From assembly GCF_019645875.1 (NCBI RefSeq), contig NZ_CP081000.1, positions 3,968,001 to 4,032,000 of the forward strand: a stretch of 64,000 nt of DNA. Direction: 5' to 3'. This document shows, one piece after another, positions 8,461 to 18,500 of the stretch. The stretch is from Mycolicibacterium senegalense. Its GTDB lineage: Bacteria; Actinomycetota; Actinomycetes; Mycobacteriales; Mycobacteriaceae. How positions within the stretch are numbered: the stretch's first letter is position 1; each line of letters begins with the position of its first letter. A program made the translations under genes and the position numbers. Below the pieces are notes generated by a model. The model searched no databases, was not told the origin of the DNA, and was given only the letters and a program-made list of their open reading frames with translations.

Positions 8461-9312
8461 ATGGATTTGGGATTCGTCTCGCTGAACACCCCGCGAGACC
8501 TCGCACCGGCCACCCTGGGCCCCGAGCTCGAGTCTCGTGGGTTCGAATCATTGTGGGTAGGTGAGCATCCGCAGATCCCCCTGGCCGCCGCGGACCAGTT
8601 CCATCCCGCGCTGCTCGCCGCGCAGAAGCAGATTCTGGATCCGTTCCTGTCGCTTTCCTCCGCCGCGCAGGCAACCGAGAAGCTCCGCGTCGGTACTGCC
8701 GTGGCACTGCCACTGGAACGCGAATTGTTCACCTTTGCCAAGGAAGTCGCGACGCTTGACCACATGAGCAATGGTCGGGTGGTGCTCGGGATCGGCGTGG
8801 GTGCGCGCGCCGAACTGGAAGTCTCGAGCTCGGTGCAGTGGGCTGAGCGCTACCGCGCCCTGGCCGATATGGTCGCCGCACTCACCACGCTGTGGAATGA
8901 CGACGAGTCCACGCACCACGGCGAGTTCTACGCCTTCGACCCGGTGTGGTCGTATCCCAAACCCAGTCAACGCCCGCGACCACCGCTGCTTGCCGCGGCC
9001 ACCGGGCCCAAGGCGATTCGGGAATGCCTGGCCTGGGCGGACGGCTGGCTGCCGGGGGATGCCGCGTTCCGCGACGTGGGTGCGGCCCTCGACGAATTCC
9101 GACGTACGGCCGAGGAAGCCGGTCGCGATCCGGCTACCCTGGATCTGACGATCATGGCCTGGGGCAACCCGACCCTGGACACTCTGGCCGGTTACCGCGA
9201 TCTGGGATTCACCCGCGCAGTGCTGGGCGGTGGCCGCAAGAAGGGCAACGACCCGTCGACCACCCTGGCATTTCTGGACGACTACGCGGTCATGGTCGAC
9301 GAGCTCAGGTGA
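8461..9312 (+). CDS. LLM-class F420-dependent oxidoreductase
   Basis: 283-residue luciferase-like protein. It shows MDLGFVSLN, FESLWVGEHPQIP, LRVGTAVALPLER, GRVVLGIGVG and the C-terminal FTRAVLGGG strand. The ATG at 8461 follows AAAGGAGAG; upstream in-frame starts would run through the operator. Mycobacterial relatives are F420-dependent. The gene stands alone on the plus strand and ends before a strong hairpin (9320-9357) shared with the convergent VOC gene. Its divergent partner is a P450 and both share operator B. Reaction unknown; reduction or hydride removal on a hydrophobic catabolite is likely. Confidence 0.88.
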   Translation: MDLGFVSLNTPRDLAPATLGPELESRGFESLWVGEHPQIPLAAADQFHPALLAAQKQILDPFLSLSSAAQATEKLRVGTAVALPLERELFTFAKEVATLDHMSNGRVVLGIGVGARAELEVSSSVQWAERYRALADMVAALTTLWNDDESTHHGEFYAFDPVWSYPKPSQRPRPPLLAAATGPKAIRECLAWADGWLPGDAAFRDVGAALDEFRRTAEEAGRDPATLDLTIMAWGNPTLDTLAGYRDLGFTRAVLGGGRKKGNDPSTTLAFLDDYAVMVDELR

Positions 9313-9319
9313 GACGCAA

Positions 9320-9357
9320 GCGGCGGTGGAGTGTCGTCGACAACACCCCACCGCCGC
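9320..9357. terminator. Bidirectional hairpin terminator
   Basis: 15-bp arms GCGGCGGTGGAGTGT (9320-9334) and ACACCCCACCGCCGC (9343-9357) pair with one A-C mismatch around an 8-nt loop. It lies between the convergent stops at 9312 and 9377. Confidence 0.7.
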
Positions 9358-9376
9358 AGCCCCCTCGAGTGGGTAC

Positions 9377-9811
9377 TCAACCAGCAGGGACCGGACGCAC
9401 TTTTGTGTGGATGAGTTCGATCAGCTGCCCCTCGGGATCACGGACCATGCAGGCGAATCCACCGCCCGGGTCGGCCACCACGGCGCCGCCGGACGACTGC
9501 ACCGACGCTTGCGCCTCAGCCATGTCATCCACTGCGATCGAGATGTGAGTGAGGCCGGCACCGACCATGTTCCGCTGCGCCTCATCCGGGGCAGGATGGC
9601 CGGAGAAGGTCAACAACTGCAGCACGAACCCGTCGTTCTGCAGATAGACCGCCTCGAATCCGATGGGCTCCGCCAGCCCGAGCAGACCTGCTGCCATCTT
9701 GTCCGGGACCGTCATCCGCTGCACCTCGGTGAATCCCAGTGCCTCGTAGAACTTTTTGACGGTGTCGAGGTCGCGGACCCGAAGACCGACGTGACTGATG
9801 CTCACACCCAT
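9377..9811 (-). CDS. VOC (glyoxalase/bleomycin-resistance) superfamily protein
   Basis: 144-residue protein with two beta-alpha-beta-beta-beta modules. The first runs from ISHVGLRVRDLD to VLQLLTF and the second from LTHISIAVDDM to GQLIELIHTK. The likely metal sites are His in SHVG, His in THIS and Glu in IELIH; the position expected to be Glu in the first module is Gln. Superfamily members include glyoxalases, epimerases and extradiol dioxygenases, so the exact reaction is open. Its ATG lies one base after the stop of the SDR at 9813-10583, so the two are co-translated. It may isomerise or cleave the product of that SDR. Confidence 0.85.
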   Translation of the reverse strand: MGVSISHVGLRVRDLDTVKKFYEALGFTEVQRMTVPDKMAAGLLGLAEPIGFEAVYLQNDGFVLQLLTFSGHPAPDEAQRNMVGAGLTHISIAVDDMAEAQASVQSSGGAVVADPGGGFACMVRDPEGQLIELIHTKVRPVPAG

Positions 9812-9812
9812 C

Positions 9813-10583
9813 TCAGACGCCCGCCGGACCGGGGCCGCCGTGCATGTACAGTGTCTGACCGGAGCAGTAGCTGGAGGCGTCCGAGGCGAAGAACAATACG
9901 CCGTAGCCGATCTCGTCGGGTTCGGCGATCCGTCCCGACCCGTTGGTCTGACCGATCATGTCGATGTCGAAACCCTGCCTCGCCGCATCGGCCTCCAGAC
10001 CCGGGGTACGGATGGCACCGCAGGCGATGCAGTTGACCCGTACACCTTTTCGCGTCCAGGCGGCCGCCATCGACCCGGTGAGGTTGTTCAAACCGGCCTT
10101 GGCGGCGGCATACACCGGCGCCTGCGGCATCGCCAGCAGGCTGGCCCCCGATGAGATGTTGACGATCGAACCCTTACCCTGGGCGATCATCGGCTTGGCC
10201 GCAGCCCGCGACAGATACCAGGCGCTGGACAGGTTCAAGTCCAGGACCTGGTGCCACTCCTCGTCGGTCCACTTCATCAGGGACTTGGTCTCGCCGCCAC
10301 CGGCGTTGTTCATCAGCACGTCGAGCCGACCGAACTCGGCGAGCGTCGTCTCGACGAGCACATTGCATTCCTCGGCGTTCGTCACATCGGTCGGCACCGC
10401 GATCGCGCGGCGACCAAGCGCCTCGATCTCGGTAGCGGTCTCCTTGAGCGGATCCGGGCGACGCCCGGCCAGCACCACATCCGCACCGTGCTGGGCTAGC
10501 ACCAGTGCCGATGCCCTTCCGATTCCGGTTCCGCCACCGGTGATGACGGCAACCTTCCCTTCCATCGAGAACCTGTCGCTCAC
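9813..10583 (-). CDS. SDR family oxidoreductase
   Basis: SDR of 256 residues. It shows TGGGTGIGRA for cofactor binding, LAGRRPD after strand 2 (NADP-type), NNAGGG, catalytic Ser in NISSGA and Tyr/Lys in YAAAK. I chose GTG at 10583 because AGGAG sits 8 bp upstream; a longer reading would run through the operator region and lacks family sequence. First gene of a two-gene operon with the VOC protein, divergent from a nitroreductase. The shared promoter holds operator candidate C at 10623-10640, linking it to the P450 regulon. Substrate unknown. Confidence 0.92.
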   Translation of the reverse strand: MSDRFSMEGKVAVITGGGTGIGRASALVLAQHGADVVLAGRRPDPLKETATEIEALGRRAIAVPTDVTNAEECNVLVETTLAEFGRLDVLMNNAGGGETKSLMKWTDEEWHQVLDLNLSSAWYLSRAAAKPMIAQGKGSIVNISSGASLLAMPQAPVYAAAKAGLNNLTGSMAAAWTRKGVRVNCIACGAIRTPGLEADAARQGFDIDMIGQTNGSGRIAEPDEIGYGVLFFASDASSYCSGQTLYMHGGPGPAGV

Positions 10584-10622
10584 AGCATCGACTCCTTTCC
10601 ACCGCTGTACACACGTCCAAAT

Positions 10623-10640
10623 GCAATACGACCGTACAGC
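10623..10640. promoter_or_regulatory. Operator candidate, site C
   Basis: GCAATACGACCGTACAGC matches the four-site consensus. It is 40 bp upstream of the SDR start at 10583 and 69 bp upstream of the nitroreductase start at 10710, in a divergent promoter region. Confidence 0.6.
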
Positions 10641-10709
10641 AGTTCTATCGGTAGAGCGAGAGGTTCGCAGATACTCGACATCGACGGCTGCGTCGAGTAC
10701 ACCAATGGG

Positions 10710-11378
10710 ATGCCGGATCCAACCACCGATGTCTGGGAAGTGCTGTCCACCGCTCGGTCGATTCGCCGGTTCACCGACGAGCCGGTCGATGATGCGACAC
10801 TCGAACGTTGCCTGCAGGCGGCAACCTGGGCACCCAACGGGGCCAACGCTCAACTGTGGCGCTTCATCGTGCTCGATGCGCCCAAACAGCGCGCCGCCGT
10901 TGCAGAGGCGGCTCAGATCGCTTTGCGGTCAATCGAATCGATCTACGGCATGTCCCGTCCCGATAACGAGGACCAGAGCCGGGCGGCACGAAACAACCGC
11001 GCGACATACGAATTGCACGATCGTGCCGGCGAATACACCTCGGTGTTGTTCGCGGCCTTCAAGAATGAGTTCTCGTCCGAGTTCCTACAGGGCGGCTCGA
11101 TATACCCGGCGATGCAGAACTTCTACCTGGCAGCCCGTGCCCAGGGACTAGGTGCGTGCATCACCAGTTGGGCGTCCTACGACGGCGACAAAGTCTTGCG
11201 TGCATCCATCGGCATTCCCGACGAGTGGTTCCTCGCCGGCCACATCGTGGTCGGCTGGCCACGAGGCAGGCACGGGCCGGTACGGCGTCGTCCGCTGTCC
11301 GATGTCGTGTTCCGCAATCACTGGAACCCCGAGCGCGCCGATATCACCTACGGCCGCGGCGCGCGACCTCGTCGCTGA
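10710..11378 (+). CDS. Nitroreductase family FMN-dependent oxidoreductase
   Basis: 222-residue nitroreductase-fold protein. The N-terminal ARSIRRF motif binds FMN phosphate, TWAPNGANAQLWRF is the second FMN-binding segment, and AMQNFYLAARAQGLGA and the late GWPRGRHGP are typical. Family members use NAD(P)H and FMN to reduce nitro groups, quinones or enones; some act as dehydrogenases. It faces the SDR-VOC operon and shares its promoter region with operator C, so it is probably part of the same catabolic regulon rather than a defence enzyme. Substrate not deducible. Confidence 0.9.
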   Translation: MPDPTTDVWEVLSTARSIRRFTDEPVDDATLERCLQAATWAPNGANAQLWRFIVLDAPKQRAAVAEAAQIALRSIESIYGMSRPDNEDQSRAARNNRATYELHDRAGEYTSVLFAAFKNEFSSEFLQGGSIYPAMQNFYLAARAQGLGACITSWASYDGDKVLRASIGIPDEWFLAGHIVVGWPRGRHGPVRRRPLSDVVFRNHWNPERADITYGRGARPRR

Positions 11379-11450
11379 AGCATCACCGCAGTCTCGGGTG
11401 GGCAGGTAGACGGGCCTGCATGCGTCAAGCGTGATGGCTCAACCTGGTGA

Positions 11451-11470
11451 CCGCCATCGATTATTGGCGG
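11451..11470. terminator. Weak hairpin after the nitroreductase gene
   Basis: CCGCCA (11451-11456) and TGGCGG (11465-11470) pair around an 8-nt AT-rich loop, 73 bp after the nitroreductase stop and 35 bp before the lipoprotein start. Small stem, no U-tract. Confidence 0.3.
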
Positions 11471-11505
11471 CTACACCACACCCGCTCGTCAGATAGCGTG
11501 GCAGC

Positions 11506-12090
11506 GTGCCTTCGCTAGGTCCATTCGGCAGGAAATGCGGATTCGCTGTGGCTCTCGGAGTACTCGCATGTGCCACCGCCTGTTCGCACCTGGTGACCGG
11601 GCAACCAGTCGCCGGAAGCGATGCCCGAAGCGCGTCCACCGGGGAATGGCGTGAGCGTGTCCTCCCTTCGGACTGTCTGCTCACCGGTGAGCAGATGTCA
11701 GCCCTTTCAGGCGTCGAAATCGACGACGGCCTGGACACCGACATCAAGAACACCGATGGGACCATCGGACGTAGCTGCAAGTACTACGCCTCCGCGGGCG
11801 GCGTGCTGTCGTTCACGGCATCGATAAAGGTCCTGTCTCCGTCCAGCGGAGTGATCACCGAGCAGCTGCTGGCCGGCATCGGCAAACCGGGGGCCATAGA
11901 AGTACCCGGCATCGGCCGACGCGTCGTCATTGAACCCGTAACGGGCCCAAGCAATTTCCCGGTCATGCGGGTCGTCTCCGACCGGTATCTGGCGAACGTG
12001 GTGCTGGTCGCCGGCAACATCCCCGGGCCACCTGACATCGCCGCGTGGAAACGGGCGGCATCGGAGATCCTCAAGGCGTTGCCCGCCTGA
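11506..12090 (+). CDS. Putative lipoprotein, unknown function
   Basis: 194-residue secreted protein starting with GTG. The first 27 residues form a lipoprotein signal peptide: basic GRKCG, a hydrophobic core AVALGVLACAT and a lipobox-like ATAC whose Cys would be lipidated. The mature part has Cys in SDCLL and SCKYY, which may form a disulfide, and no catalytic motif that I recognise. It resembles the small DUF3558/LprB-like lipoproteins common in mycobacteria, but the family is uncertain. It is convergent with the cupin gene, the stops being 3 bp apart. Likely at the outer face of the plasma membrane. Confidence 0.75.
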   Translation: MPSLGPFGRKCGFAVALGVLACATACSHLVTGQPVAGSDARSASTGEWRERVLPSDCLLTGEQMSALSGVEIDDGLDTDIKNTDGTIGRSCKYYASAGGVLSFTASIKVLSPSSGVITEQLLAGIGKPGAIEVPGIGRRVVIEPVTGPSNFPVMRVVSDRYLANVVLVAGNIPGPPDIAAWKRAASEILKALPA

Positions 12091-12093
12091 TCG

Positions 12094-12468
12094 TCAGCCT
12101 TCTGGGTAGAAGAGGAACAGCACGCACCCGTCCACAGACTGCGGTACGTGCCACGAGCCGGCCGGAGCGTGCAGGAATGTGCCTGCGGCGTAGTCGTTGA
12201 CGCCGTCGTTGAACACACCGGACACCACGTAGACCTCTTCGGGGCCTGGGGCATGCAGGTCTTGTCCGACCCAGACCGCGCCCGGTGCGATGGTTGTCAC
12301 CGCCGCCTTGGCACCGTTCGCACCCGTCCAGAGCGGTTGGACGGTGATTCCGGGTGAGACTTCGATCGGCTCGACATCCGCTGTCGACTTCCAGACGTAC
12401 CCGGGCGCGTTCGGGCCGAATGACGCAACCTCACCGCTTGTTGTCATATCTGCACGAACCGGGCGCAT
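12094..12468 (-). CDS. Small cupin-domain protein
   Basis: 124-residue single cupin. The core runs through WTGANGAKAAV, a PGAVW turn, DLHAPGPEEVYVVSG and FLHAPAGSWHVPQS, which together correspond to cupin motifs 1 and 2. Metal-ligand candidates are the His of DLHA, the Glu of GPEE and the His of SWHVP. Start uncertain: ATG 12468 or ATG 12447, neither with a strong ribosome site. It lies 49 bp downstream of the giant NRPS gene on the same strand, so it may be co-transcribed and tailor or sense the NRPS product. ChrR-like anti-sigma cupins are an alternative relative. Confidence 0.75.
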   Translation of the reverse strand: MRPVRADMTTSGEVASFGPNAPGYVWKSTADVEPIEVSPGITVQPLWTGANGAKAAVTTIAPGAVWVGQDLHAPGPEEVYVVSGVFNDGVNDYAAGTFLHAPAGSWHVPQSVDGCVLFLFYPEG

Positions 12469-12517
12469 CCGCTTGCAATTCCCGAGCCACCGAATCGCAG
12501 TTCAGAAGCGCAATCCA

Positions 12518-15500
12518 CTACGCCGACGATTCCAGCGGAGGAAGCAGGCCGAACCGCTCCAGATCGGTGACGTATTTGGTGATGATCGGCGGTGAGATGT
12601 GTGGAATATCCGCGCCGATCCCGGCTTGTCGCACCGCCGCCCGGAATCGGTCGGTGGGTCCGTAGGATCCGAGCGTGGGCTCCGGGGCTTTCAGATCGCT
12701 GGTGAACTGCGCCAAGATCTGTAACACCGAATGCCTGCGCTGCCGCTCTGGCAGCGCGCGCAGAGCAGTCTCGAAGCGCTGCAACCACTCCCCGAAATCG
12801 GCGATGCGCTCGATCCGGTAGCCCGCCTCGATCAGCCAGTCGACGTACTCGTCGATGCCGATGCCGTCGTCGTGCGGATTCATCACGTGATACGTCTCGA
12901 ACTCGGCCGAGCCGGCAAGGGCCAGCTGCCAGCCCAACGTGGTGATCGCCTCGGCGACGAATCCGACGGGCAATGCGTCGTAGTGGGCTCGTTGGCGGTT
13001 GCCGTCGGCGTCGAGTTGATAGAACGATGCCGGCGCGAGTCCGGTGGCCACGACGCTCAGTACCATCCGGGTGAAATTGTCCGGGACGTTGAGCTGCCCT
13101 GCGTAGCTGGTGTCGGCCAAGATCATGTCGCAACGGAACACCGCAACTGGCAGGCCGCACAGATCGTGCGCCTCACGCAGCAGCACTTCCCCGGCCCACT
13201 TGCTATTGCCATAGCCGTTGGCGAAACTGCCGTCGAGCGTACGAACCGGGCTGATGATCCGGATGTCGGCGTGCTCGGTGAATGCCGACGGCTCGATCTG
13301 ATGGCGCACGTCGGCAGTCGACACGAAGGTATATGGCTTCAGCTTCGCGGTGATCGCGAAGCGGATCAGTTCGGCGGTGCCCACCACGTTGGGTCCGAAA
13401 AACTCGTTGTAGGGCAGGATTCCATTCACGAAAGCAGCCGAATCCACGATGACGTCGACCGTTTCGGCCAACTGTCGCCAGGTCGGTTCGGCCAACCCGA
13501 GGTTGGGCCGGCCCTTGTCCCCGGCGATCACCTTGAGCCGGCCGTCGGTCAATGCGCGGAAATGGCGGTAGAGCACCGGGTCGGTGTCGAACGTCGCCTC
13601 CAGCCTCCGTCGCGCCTGATCGTCCGACTCGGCGCGCACCAGACAGATCACCGCGTCGTCGGCTCGGCGCAGGCGGCTGAGCCAGTCCAGCAGCAGATAG
13701 CGGCCCAGGAAGCCGGTGGCCCCGGTCAGCAGGACGGTGTGTGGCTTGTCGGTGGGGCGAGGCAGGTTTGGGGCAGCCCGCAGCGTCGGTCCGTCGATGA
13801 ACTTCTCCAGCTTCAGGTCGCCGGCCCGCAGTACGTCTCGTCCGGCGCCGTGCACGGATTCAAAAGTGATATCACCCCCGCCGGGCCGGGCCCGCGATTC
13901 CGCATCGCGGTCCAACTGCCGGCACACACCACTCACCGAAGGCCTCTCGAACAATGTGCGCACCGCGAGGTCTGACTCCAGTGCCGTGTTCACCGCTGCC
14001 ACCACCCGCATCGCTGAGATCGAGTCACCGCCCAGCTCGAAAAACGAATCATCTACCCCGACGCGCTCGACTCCGAGAACCTGGGCGTAGATGGCTGCCA
14101 CCATCGCCTCGGTCTCGGTGGCCGGTGCGCGGTACGGATCGGTGCTCTGGAACTCCGGGGCGGGCAGTGCCCGCTTGTCGAGCTTGCCGTTGAGCGTGAG
14201 CGGGAGTGCACCGACGGTCATGATGGCTGCCGGCACCATGTACGCCGGGAGCTTCTCGCTCAGTGAGCGACGTAGCGTGGCGGAATCGACGCTACCGGTA
14301 GCTGTTTCGGTGACATAGCCGACCAGGCGCTTGTCGCCGGGACGGTCCTCGCGGACGAGGACCGCAGCCTGCGCCACCCCGTCGAGATCTGCCAGGGCGG
14401 CTTGGATCTCGCCCAGCTCGATGCGGTAGCCGCGGATCTTGACCTGCTCATCGGCGCGGCCCAGGTACTGCAGTTGGCCGTCATCGCCCCACCGCACCAG
14501 ATCCCCGGTCCGATACATCCGTGCGCCGGGACGGCCGAACGGGCAGGCTACAAATCGCGACGCGGTCAGCTCGGACCTGCGGACATAGCCGAGCGCCACA
14601 CCGAGGCCGGCCACGTACAGTTCACCCGCCACACCGGCTGGAACCTGCCGCAGCCAGTCGTCCAGCACGAACAACGCCGCCCCGGGTACCGGAGACCCGA
14701 TCGGGACGACGGCTGCCTCCGCCGTCAAAGGCGCGCTGATCGTGGCGTAGATCGTGGTCTCGGTCGGGCCGTAGCCGTTGACCATCACCCGCCCGGCGGC
14801 CCATCGGCTCACTACCTCAGTGGGGCACTCCTCGCCGGCCACCATCAGCGACGTCGACTCCAGACCCGCTTGTTCGAGTGCCGCCAGCGCGGCGGGCGTC
14901 TGGCTCAAGACGGTGACCTGTTCGGCGACCACCAGCTCGTGTAGATCCCGTGGTGAGGCGGCAACCGAGTCTGGGACCACCACCAGCCGCGCACCGTGCA
15001 GCAGGGCGCCCCAGATCTCCCAGACCGAGTAGTCGAAACCGTACGAATGGCACTGCGTCCAGACCTGCCCCGGCGCTGACGCAAGACCGACATCCAATGA
15101 ATCGAACAGCCGGGTGAGGTTGTGATGAGTGACGGCTACGCCTTTGGGAGTTCCGGTGGTGCCCGAGGTGTAGATCGCATACGCGACGTCGTCGGGTGCG
15201 GGCGCAGGCAGCACGGGCGCGCCGTCGGCGATACCGCCCGACGCGTCGGCATCGATGACCCGCAGATCCAAGCTGTCCAACCGCGAACGTAATTCGCGTG
15301 TGGTCACCGCGACGATGGGCGCGGCATCGGCGATCATGAAACTCAGCCGAGCGCTCGGCACCGCAGGATCGATCGGCAGATAGGCCGCCCCGGTTTTGAG
15401 CACCGCCAGCATCGCCACGATGGCCTGGGCGCAACGGGGAACCATCAGCGCCACGAAGTCGCCGGGTTTCGCACCGTGTGCCGCCAGCTGATTCGCCAAC

Positions 15501-18500
15501 CGGTCGGCCGCCTGGTCCAATTCGCGATAGCTCAACGCGCGTCCCTCGAACGTCACCGCAGGCGCCTGCGGGGTACGCGCCACCTGTTCGGCAAACCGCT
15601 GCGGAATGCTGGCGGGTTCGCTTCCCGAGACGGACAACACTTTTCGGTGTGCCCACTCATCGAGACGCTCATGATCGGCCGCATCGAGCACACTGATGGC
15701 GCGCAACGGCCGACCCGGCTCCTCGACCATAGCGCCCAGCAGTCGCTGGAACCGCTCGATCAGCACGTCGATGCTCGTCGCATCGAATGCGGCCGTATCG
15801 AACTCCACCCGGACGCCGAGTTCGTGGCCGGGAACCACGATCACCGACAGTGGGTAATGGTTGAACTCGCGGGTGCTGAAGTCCGTGAACGCCAATTCGT
15901 GGGCACTGGAGAACACGCTGGTGTCCATCGGGTAGTTCTCGTAGAGAAACAGCGTGTCGAACAACCGATCGTGACCGGTGAGCTGATGGATCTCGCTCAA
16001 TGACAGATGCTCGTGCTCGACAGTGTCATTGTGGGCGGCCTGCAACTGGCCCAACAGATCTGCGACGGTCTCGTCCGCCGTCGCATGGGCTCGCACCGGC
16101 ACCGTGTTGATCAGCAAGCCCACGATGGTCTCGGAGCCGGACAACTCTGCCGGGCGGCCCGAGACCGCCGTGCCGAAGGCCACGTCGCGCCGGCCGGTAA
16201 TCGTCATCAACAACTGCGCCCAGGCCGCCTGCAGGACGGTGTTGACGGTGGTGTGACATGAGCGTGCCAGTTCCCCGACGGATTTCGTGACATCAGCCGA
16301 CACCCGGTAGGTCCGCACACCGCGTGCTCCGGGATCTGCCGGTGCGGCGACCAAAGTTGGATGTTCGAATCCGTCCAGCGCCTGACGCCAAGCCGCCCGT
16401 GCGGTGTCGTGGTCCCGGGCGGCCAACCAGCTCACGAAGTCCCGATAGCTCCCCGTCACCGGCAACCGCTGCCCGAAGTAGCTGGCGCAGATCTCCTGCA
16501 TCAGGATGGGCAGCGACCAGCCGTCGATGACGATGTGATGAAAGGTCAGCGCGATCCGGTGCTCATTGCCTCTGGTCCGGATCAGCGCCGCCCGGAATGG
16601 CGGCCGACTGCGCAGGTCGCAGACCGCGGCCCGTTCGGCCGCACACAACTGGTCGATCTCCGCATCGGGCGTGTGATCGTCCTCCCGCAGATCCAGGTAG
16701 CGGTACGCCATCGCGGGGTCCTGGGGAATGACCTGTACCGGCTCCCCCGTCTGGACGCAGAACTTGGCCGCCAGGTTGGGGTGGCGCCCGACGACTGTCT
16801 GCAGCGCCTCGCGCAACCGATCGCGATCCAGTACTCCGGTCGCCGTGAGAACCAGCTGCACGGTGTACACATCCGCCGCTGCCACGGCATCGGGCCCATG
16901 ACCGAGGTCGGTGTGAAACAGCAGACCTTTCTGTACCGAGGTCAGCGGCAGCACGTCGGCGATGCGGTATTGCTGCTCCAGTTCGTCGATCTCCGGCTGG
17001 CTCAGCCGAGCGGGAACGATATCCGACGGGGTCAGCCCACCGCCACCGGCGGACACGTGCGCACAGATTCCGGTCAGCGCCTCGAACCAGAGCCGGCTCA
17101 GTCGCAGCAGTTCCGCCTCGCCCAGCAGCGACGGAGCCCAGGTCCACGCGGCGCGAAGACGCGGTCCCGAAGCGCTGTCCTCGATCCCCGCGTTGAGCTC
17201 CACCGTATGCATCAACGGCATGGCCACCGTCGATGCCGCGTCGGCGATGGCCAGCGCCTTCTGATCGATGCGCCACAAATCGTCGGAGCCCTGGACACCA
17301 CTGGCCCCGAGGCGCCCCAAATAGTTGAATCCGATGGTCGGCTCCGGGCCGTCCAGATCAATGTCGGGATTCAGATGTCGCAGCAGTCCATAGGTGAGTC
17401 CGTCGGGCGCACCACGCAACTGCTCCTTGACGGCTTTGACCATGGGACCGAGAACGCCCGCTCCGGAGGCAACCTGCTCCCACGGCAGACTTCCGGTCGA
17501 CAGCGAGACCGGATACCTGGTGGTGAACCAGCCCACGGTTCGGGACAGGTCGATATCGGGCGCCAGCTCTTCGTGCCGGCCGTGGCCCTCCACATCGATC
17601 CCGATCGGTGCCGGGCCGGTACCCAGGAATTCGTTCCACGCCAATCCGAATGCGATCAGCAAAATGTCTTGTACCCCAGCGTGGAACGCCGCGGGTACCG
17701 CGCCGAGCAACTGACGGGTGGTGGTGGAATCCAGCGAAACCGACAGCTGTCCGGCGTCGGCGTAGGTGTCCCGGGCGGGGTCGATGGCGGGCAGCGCGAG
17801 CGGATTCGACAACACCTGCCGCCAGGTGTCGGCCAGCTCTACCACCCCGGCACTCGAGGCGTAATCCTTCAGAGCCACCGACCACCGGGCGAATGAGGTG
17901 CCACCGGACGGTATTTGCACCGGCTCGCAACGCTGCAGTTGAGACCAGCCGATATTGAAGTCCTCCAGGAGGATTCGCCAAGACACCCCGTCGACAGCCA
18001 GATGATGGATGAGCAGCGCCAGCTGACCGGTATCCGCCGCCCACAGCGCCGAGAGCACTTGGCCCGCGGACAAATCGAGTCGGTTCCGCGCGGCCGCCAA
18101 TGCCTCGTCTGAGAGGGTGTCGACGGTTCGCAAGCAGTCTCGGGCAGCTACCGAACCCGCGTCGGGCACGGTCAGTGACCAACCGTCTGCTTGCGCCCGG
18201 ACCTGCAGCCGCAACATCGCGTGGCGATCCAGCAGGGCCTGGAGCACGGCGATCAGGTCCGACTCGGTCGCTTTCCCGGGCGCCCGCAGCACGACTGTCT
18301 GATTGAATTGCCCGACAGGACCTTTGACGGATTGCAGCCACCGCATGATCGGAGTGGGCACCACCGGCCCGAGCCCTTCGTCCACTACCCCTTCTGCGCC
18401 GACCTCGCCGCACACTGCCGCCAGTCGGGCCACGGTCTGTTCCACGAACACGTCGCGCGGCCGGAACTGCACGCCATGCGCCCGGGCCAGCGCGACCACT

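Noticed and set aside
12731..18413. Several long open frames antisense or out of frame to the NRPS (for example plus strand 12731-13975 and 16361-17896)
   Set aside because: High-GC codon bias keeps shadow frames open. The products are Arg/His/Gly-rich without domains, while the minus-strand NRPS has continuous domain motifs.
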